Origin: Cyprinodon diabolis
Lineage: Eukaryota > Chordata > Actinopteri > Cyprinodontiformes > Cyprinodontidae
Direction: 5' to 3'
Length of the DNA stretch: 64,000 nucleotides
Assembly (NCBI GenBank): GCA_030533445.1
Contig: CM060081.1
Location: forward strand, 33,120,111-33,184,110
Shown here: positions 57,130 through 64,000 of the stretch, one piece after another
How the letters are laid out: every line of letters starts with the position of its first letter
Position numbering within the stretch: position 1 is the stretch's first letter
Made by a program: the position numbers and the translations under genes
Notes under the pieces: generated by a model
The model's database searches: none
What the model was told of the DNA's origin: nothing
The model's input: the letters and a program-made list of their open reading frames with translations, nothing else

Positions 57130-60100
57130 TACGAGAGAAACTGTTGAACGCTTTCTCAAGCTCCACAAAACACATTTGGACATTTTGTATACATTTTGTA
57201 CAGCTCCAGAGCATCACACCACCAGTACCATGTACTGGAAATCCTTGTGTCGCAAGTCACACACCTTTCAAAAAGCTAAGACTTTTTTCCCAACAATAAC
57301 AGAACAATTCCCAAAAGAAAATTCTATTAAGACTTGTTGGCCACCAAGAACTATCTGGAAAGAATAAAAGCAAACAACTTGAAGCTCATTCATTGATACC
57401 AGGTTTGAGCTGCTCTGAAATGATAAAGCCTTAGTAACAGGATCGTTAGTCTTTCCCGATAGATTTCAACATTTTGATTTCTTTTTTTATTTCTTTAGAC
57501 CAAGGCCTCATTTTTTTTTTTTTTTTGTGCTACTGCATATTTTCACACGTTACTTTTTAGGGTTTTTTTGTTCTAAAAGTCTGGTATTTATGATGAAATT
57601 ATCTAAGCCTTCACAGGAAATACCAAATATCAAAGTAAAAACATATAGAAACTGTCTACCGGTTTGAAAGAGTTTCATTAAAAAATATGAGAAACACAAC
57701 TATAGAGGTTGTAACTTTCAAGGTAAACAAAAATTGAAGGAACTAAATTGGAAGGAGATAGATTCCGATTTCAGGTACAGAAATAGGATTTTATTCAGAT
57801 TTTGAATGAGTCATATAAAGATCTGATAATATTCTAAAGCCACCAGAAAATGCTTCTATTATGGATTTATCTTTTTCTTCCAAATTGTTATAATCTTTCT
57901 AATTAAGCATAGGCATCAGTTATTCCAGAGTCTCATTGCTTGCCCCCATGCCATAATGTTGATGCATGATTGTAGCAATATCTTGTTAATGTGATGTCTG
58001 TCATCACCGTGAATTATATCGACTTCAGCATGCTAAGTTTTGTCTTTGGTTGTTGTTGCTAAAAAATACATTTTTCTGATCTGTGACCACTTATAGTTGA
58101 ATGCAAATATGTGCTGCCAGATTGACCCAAAACAACACGTCACTACAGGGACGACTTGGCCCTTGTAACCTTTTACTGTTTTGTCTGTGCTTACAGCTGG
58201 AGGTCAAACAAAGAGCAACCTAATTGGATGGTGTACAGAGGGCAACTTTATATTAAGTTGAAAATAAAGATTGACATGGACAGGAACGGAGGCAAGTGCA
58301 CCAATTTATGAACACAAGGGAACCAGCTAACAACCCTGAGTTTCACAGGAATTAATCTGGTTTGGATCTAAAAGGCAAAGGCTTGAGACACACTGCAGAT
58401 GTACCAGACAGCACAATATATTTACTGCAGACGTGTATTTATGGGGTCTGCTTCAGTCCAAGTGGTGTGGGCTTTCTTATCTTTTACTAGAAGCAGTAAT
58501 GATATCAGGCCTTTAAAAGGAGAGCTCTAAGGGAAGAAAAGGAGTGATCCGACAGCCGGGATAGCTCCTCATATTCCTCACAGCATATCCCACTTCCCTC
58601 AGCCCACTTAAATCTATAGCAATTCAAACCCTGACAAGTATAGCTCAGGCTACAGCTACTCCAGAGCTCCTCTTTTTCTGTTTTATAGATTAATACTGGT
58701 GAATACTGTGCCCTTGATAGGATATTGTCTCTTTGTTTGCCAGAGGCAAGGCTGTGGACAAGCCGGGTTTTCAGAGAGAAAACAAAAGGGTACATAACGA
58801 GGAAGCAAATATTGCCAGTGAGGAAAGAAAAAAATGCTTTTTCGGGAATAAAATTCACGATGAGGGATGAGAGTTTAAAATGCAGGAGAAAAGAAGTGGT
58901 AACATGCAGTTTCTATCCAGGATGATGTGTCTAGGAGAGCCTCTGAAAGATGTACATGCCTAGGAGCAGTTCTGCTGCTGACATTGTTGACAGTGTGAAG
59001 CCTTTTGGAAAAGCAGACAGCAGCGAAGTGAAGCAGTTCGGCATCATCTGACTGGGTTGTCCGCTGTCCTCAGAAAGGAAAACTCTGAATAAGCCTTAAA
59101 ACTAATCCGTACAAAGATGGTAAAAATAAGAATAAATCTGACAGCCAGTGGGGGGAATACATGCATGTCTTTGTCAAAAAAAGGACTGCTCAAGTTTGTT
59201 CTTAAGTACTTAAGCTACAATACCAATCCAAAGTTATGTGCACTCATCAGAGTGACTGTTATCAATATGGGGCTATCATTTGCAAATAATCTATAATTAT
59301 AATCTAATAATTATGTAATTGTACCCCACTAGTCTAGTAAAGTTAAGGCAAATTGGCTATTAAGAGGTGAGAAGCTTATATTTGTTAAACACTTCTCAAC
59401 AGTAAGTTGAAAGGGAAACAATTTTGAGCAGACAACAGTTAACCAATGAAAGTTGGTAGGTATCTATGCTGAATTAATCTGCCGAGTCAGTAAATGTGGG
59501 AGTGACATCAAATGCAACATAACCATATATTATACAGACGCCTAAAAAACAGCTTAGTCTGACAACTTTCTGTTCAATCACCATGTTTGTTACTATTAGA
59601 AATACAACCTAAATACACTGTACCTCCCTGCATGTTTTCTATCTAACAAAGAGGGAATGTGTACAGAATCAGAGGTTATGATCGTCCTCACAGACATCTA
59701 ATGTAAAATTTGATTCAATCGACAAATTTAATCGTTTATTACCTGCAGCGTTCCAAACACACTGCTTCTATTTTGGATTAGGATGTTAGTATTCTACCCA
59801 CTTTATGCAACATAACAGTACTCAATTCAGCAAAGCAGACTTTAGACATGATAATACTATCATCAATATAACACAGAAGATGCTGTGTTCCCGGGTCTGA
59901 AAGCTTAGTTTAAACTAATCAAATACAACTCTTTACATTTTGAGGCACAACTAGTACATTTTTGTATCATCTGTGCATAAAACTTTTTGGTAATCCATGT
60001 AGGCAGCTGCCAATCTCATATTCAGTGGAGACTATTCCAGAAGATTTTGCTTCATTCATGGATAAATCCAGAGTGGACACTGACACTGTAGTGTCTTGAG

Positions 60101-61680
60101 CTGAAGAGGTTACTGGGTTGTTTATAAACATCAAAACCGATTGCATTTTAATTAAGGAGGCAGGATGGGTCGGATGGCTGAAACCTAGACACAGTTGGGT
60201 GCTCCTTCAAAACAATGATCTGAAAAGCACATCAAAGCTGTCTTTGGACGGATAAAGCAGAATAGTATTAGGCCTCTTCGCTCTTACCATCTTTCTGAGC
60301 CACTGGCTTTTTTTATTAGTTCAAGCAACATTTAAGCCCATGTAAAAACAAAAAAAATTATGTAAAACAATGTGTCCATATTAAGTGTAATATGAAGAGC
60401 AGGCATCTGCTGAGACTTTTTTTTTTCGTTAATTGACACTTTCCCCTGTAGGAGTCGCCTAAAAAATGCTTACGTCTACGAGAGCTGCAGGTTAACTTGC
60501 TGTGTCATTAGAAACTGTAGATTGAAAACTTCTCCCTGCTGACAAAACAAAGTATTAACAAAGTTTTGCTTTGTAGGTATTGTGGATAACGGGCAAAAAT
60601 GTATACTGCAGGCTGATTTTGCAAGCAGGAAATAGGGAAAATTAAACATAAATGCGAAAAGGGGAAAGAGTACATCAAGCCATTTAGTTTACTGTGCATA
60701 GCAATCAAGCAAGTGCTCTTGAACATGAAAAAGCTTGAGATTGTGTGTGTAAGGGGGCAAACGGTAACTACAATCAATACACTGTTGGCTGCAACTCAGG
60801 TTTCTTTTTCTATTCACAGATTGATGTTTGTTTCACAGCAGCTCCAATTACACCGTTCTGGAGAATACTCCTCCACTGTGTCATGTTCTGGTCAGAGAGG
60901 GAAGCTGTTGGGGTAGAAAATGATCATCTGCATCAGCGAAGAGAACTGCTATACTTGGCATAAACTAAAACATGGACCATGTGACTTTAAAAGGCTGTAA
61001 GACAGGAGGTAGATTATATTTATACTCTGGGTTTGGTGATTCTAAGAAGAGTTTGAAGAGTCTTGTTCACTTTTATCAAATTTGTTGAAGTTGAGCTGGA
61101 AGTTTTATGAGACTATTTCTTTAAACTGAGGAATAATTAAGGCTTGCACTCTTTACACCGCATCAACTGCAAGCAGGAATGGAGCAGCATTATGTTGCAG
61201 GTCCATTTGGTTACAGTTTTACTCATACATAGCAGAAATAATAAAAGAATGCTCTCCAAATTCATAAACGTTACCGACCAGATGATTCAAATGGACTTAT
61301 TAACCCAAAGGTATACAAAATACGGAAGTGGTTTCAGATAGAGAAAATTGACTGACCACTTCCAGAGGTCCCTGACCTCATTCAATCCAAAGAAAGTCAC
61401 CTTTTTGCAACAATTAATTTTGACATAAAGGCAAAAAATACTCCTGCCAGAAACTTATGCTAATGAAGCATAACAAAATATAATATATAAAATAAAATAT
61501 CTGATCACTTTGATTTTTCTATATGCTTTAGACATTGTGTACAACTTCTACCCTGCCTTAATTTAAGGAAAATTTCAAAATGTAAAGGGCCCAATTTTTG
61601 CTTTTCTATGTTTATTCTATAAAAATGTGACAACTCAATAAGGTATACAAGCCCTGACTAACATACATACATCATCCACG
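57130..61680. other. Intergenic, no gene recognised
   Basis: About 4.5 kb of AT-rich sequence without splice-bounded coding similarity, RNA genes or clear repeats. A T run lies near 57512-57527. Confidence 0.5.
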
Positions 61681-61687
61681 CCTAGGA

Positions 61688-61912
61688 TTGTTGTATGTTA
61701 ACAAGTGGTGGCCCATTAATGGCGTTGCAGTGCTCATTCTACATGCGGCCACAGGTAACCCTTCTTACAAACTAGCTGCAAGGCGAACTACCATGAGGAG
61801 AATACATGAACAGCACGCTGCAGAGAGAGCTGCGAAAGATGAGAAGTTGATTGAGGTGATGTGTGTGTCAGATTTCTGGAGACACTACATTGTTAAAGTG
61901 GTACATAAATAA
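61688..61912 (+). mobile_element. Possible hAT (ZBED-type) transposase fragment
   Basis: A plus-strand frame reads TGNPSYKLAARRTTMRRIHEQ and then HAAERAAKDEKLIE. This resembles the NPSYxLPSRRTI..RIH..YE..R segment of hAT/ZBED transposases. The piece is short, and the zinc finger and catalytic core are not seen. The neighbouring 62100-62165 has ATTAATCTAGATTAAT-type sequence often flanking such elements in fish. Confidence 0.4.
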
Positions 61913-62169
61913 TTGGAAGTGGGACACTATTTTTGCAGCAAAAACACAATAACAAATGAGTATTAAAAAGTATTACCTTTGTCAAAATCTTAAGTAAGAA
62001 AACAACATTAATTGTGATTTTGCAAACATAAAGTACATCTTTTCTTTTAATTTCTGCAGGTAGCACACACATATCATGAATGCCTCTGGCAGAATTCAAA
62101 TGAGCGATAATAATCTAGATTAATTGTAAGATTACAGTGAGATTAATCTCGATTAAAAAATATCTATGC

Positions 62170-62899
62170 CCATCAGTAATGTTTACATTTCAGAGGAACT
62201 GTACATTTTTTGAAAACTCATTCATAACCATATATTTCTTCTTTAAATATAATCTGAATAATTTCTGACTTAGGTTTTCATCAACCCCAGATAAGCAGAA
62301 GAAGATTGATGGATGGCTTTAGTATCACAGAAAGATGTTATCATAGGTCTGTCCCACTGAACATGAAAAAGAAAGCAAAGCAGCTGCAAGCAACATGTCA
62401 TGTTTTTTGCTTGCAGTACACAGATTCACTTACAATGACAGTAAAAGAAAATGCCATTGGGAACCAGTTCTAAGGTCAGCTTTGTGAAAGCATGCGAGAG
62501 GAGTTGAGAAAAGCTTCAGGATGCAGAAAATAAAGAGTATTAATGAGGGAAAATTTAGGGCACCGATTGTATTAGGTGGAAATTGACTGCCTTAATAACC
62601 TTGTCAATGCACTGGGTGCAACAAGGGGCACCTCATGATTGGAAATTAAATTTCTCTGAATTAATCAGGCATGATTATTGATGCTTTGATCTTAGAGCTG
62701 GAGGAAGAGGCGCCGGGATCTCTTTGTTGTGCTGCGTTTAATGTCATTAATGCTGGAAATGAAAGAAAAAAACACCGTCCAGGTGTGTTTATAAATCATC
62801 ACTTGAAGGAAAGGCCATGCTATTCTGGCTTTTAGATGCAGGAACCGATCTATCAGATGGCAGCATATGACATTAGCAGAGGTGACACCAAAAGATTAG
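62170..62899. other. Intergenic, no feature seen
   Basis: No gene, RNA or recognised repeat between the possible hAT fragment and the myg1 3' end. Confidence 0.5.
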
Positions 62900-62919
62900 A
62901 CCAGAGTGAGAACAGGTTG

Positions 62920-63071
62920 TTTATTGATGTTTTTAATCCAGCATGAATACAAATACCAAAATAGAAGGCAAAGTGGTACACAACCTTATAAGAAAACTAA
63001 GAAGGTACACAGAACAGGATTTAACAAACCATCATAAACTAAACCCTTGGGTAAAAAGTATTCCTGAATGT
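62920..63071 (-). other. myg1: myg1 3' UTR with poly(A) signal
   Basis: On the minus strand AATAAA lies at 62925-62920, about 150 bases after the stop codon, so cleavage near 62,900 is expected. The UTR itself is short and has no other feature. Confidence 0.65.
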
Positions 63072-63261
63072 TCAGCTGCTTCCATTTGCTGGAGACTGGG
63101 CAGCAGCCTGCAGGGTCCTCCGGGCCATCTCTAGGGCTCCTTCCTGGGTCTTGTTGCCACCAATGAATCCTCCAGCATGGACAAAGATGCAGTCCTTAAT
63201 CCCACTGAGCTCCGACAGTGCTTGATCTCGCACACCCCGCCATTCCTCCGGAAGGGACAGC
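63072..63261 (-). CDS. myg1: MYG1 exonuclease, last coding exon (partial gene)
   Basis: MYG1 (formerly C12orf10, UPF0160/DHH-like family) is a 3'-5' RNA exonuclease of nucleus and mitochondria. This exon encodes the conserved C-terminus, LSLPEEWRGVRDQALSELSG, then IKDCIFVHAGGFIGGNKTQE and GALEMARRTL, ending ANGSS and TGA at 63074-63072. The (I/C)FVHA.GF.GG..T.EGAL.MAR signature is specific to the family. The acceptor is cctgttcccag with the exon starting at 63261, phase 2. The DHH catalytic part is outside the window to the right. Confidence 0.93.
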
Positions 63262-63510
63262 CTGGGAACAGGAGGACAGGAGGGGGACTTGGTCAAACAG
63301 ATGGATGCCATATGGTTCACCAGATGATTACCTTTATTTGCAATAAATAGCAGCACAAAAAAACTTATCTGAAATAAATGATGAGGGGTGAAAAGTTAAA
63401 CAGCACAAAGTGTAGAAGAATCAGCATAGCTGACAATTGACTTTTCAGTTACTTTTTATGTAATACCATTACACAGTGACTGCATACAGACTTTTAAATG
63501 TAAAGATCTG

Positions 63511-63550
<40 letters not shown>

Positions 63551-64000
63551 TTAAAATGCAAAATGCTAACTGTGATTAATCCTCCAAGTAAGTTCATTCA
63601 AGGTTAAAGTTTGTGGTAAGACTTAATAAATATGACTGTTTAAAAGAAAATTATCTAAACATCAAAACATTACAGCCCAGGTTAGGTTTGCTAAGTTAAT
63701 TATGGAAATAATGTTGTTCATGGAGACCAATGTAGATGAGTTTGGTCATCATTGCCCAGTTTTAGATGTCAAAATAAACACCTTATATAACCATCATTTT
63801 TAAACATTCTTTGAATTTCTGTATTCTGCTCATATAAATGAGTTGATAGATGACATTTCTACAGCAGTGAGGCTTTAAATGGGGAACGTACATAGACCTA
63901 AGACTGTATAATTGCATGAATAGGTAAATATGCAGGTCAAACTGACTGTTGGATCAATAGATTGATAGCCAGGTGGATGCATTGAAAGATGAGATGAACG
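63262..64000 (-). other. myg1: myg1 intron to window edge
   Basis: No preceding myg1 exon is recognisable up to 64,000. The stretch is AT-rich and includes a run of 33 T at 63512-63544. Confidence 0.6.
63512..63544 (+). repeat. Poly-T run of 33 bases
   Basis: An uninterrupted homopolymer (poly-A on the myg1 sense strand). It could be the remnant A tail of a retroelement, but no attached body is recognised. Confidence 0.95.

Noticed and set aside
57026..57367. A 113-codon plus-strand frame spanning the hairpin
   Set aside because: No similarity to a known family and no splice or start context. The hairpin is noted as DNA structure instead.
58505..58858. A 117-codon minus-strand frame with a hydrophobic stretch
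   Set aside because: No recognisable domain, composition is like the surrounding intergenic DNA, and there is no exon structure around it.

Overview
The window is vertebrate nuclear DNA, most likely from a ray-finned (teleost) fish. Genes have short exons and long AT-rich introns with GT-AG junctions. The introns hold Tc1/mariner, PIF/Harbinger, hAT-like, L2/Rex-type LINE and tRNA-SINE remnants of the kinds common in teleosts. The species cannot be named from this sequence.

Positions 1 to about 47,975 are the 3' three quarters of one plus-strand gene, a type II procollagen alpha-1 chain (col2a1). Forty-four coding exons can be placed. Forty purely helical exons of 45, 54, 99, 108 or 162 bp each begin with an intact Gly codon. 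They are followed by the end-of-helix/C-telopeptide exon and three C-propeptide exons. From memory of the human protein, the 978 helical residues seen here match the corresponding human COL2A1 stretch with no length difference. The signal peptide, N-propeptide and first part of the helix lie upstream of the window. The longest introns (3,570-13,333; 23,338-28,192; 31,491-36,348) owe part of their length to transposons.

Positions about 48,000-51,985 are intergenic with a tRNA-derived SINE and one copy of a dispersed repeat that also occurs in a col2a1 intron. On the minus strand, 51,986-52,849 is an intact single-exon coding region for a small LRRC3-family leucine-rich-repeat membrane protein. 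A probable non-coding first exon lies near 54,544-54,800, so the two genes converge tail to tail. Positions about 54,900-62,900 show no gene I can support, only repeat remnants. The minus-strand piece 63,072-63,261 is the last coding exon of myg1 (MYG1 exonuclease); the rest of that gene lies beyond the right edge.

I found no operon-like or novel multi-gene system. The less ordinary content is in the mobile DNA. It includes a nearly intact Tc1 transposase with two nonsense codons beside a (TA)n tract, an internally deleted Harbinger element with a HARBI1-like stub, and hAT-like elements with target-site duplications. There is also a SINE with a perfect 16-bp duplication and a two-copy repeat that preserves an ATG followed by a splice donor.
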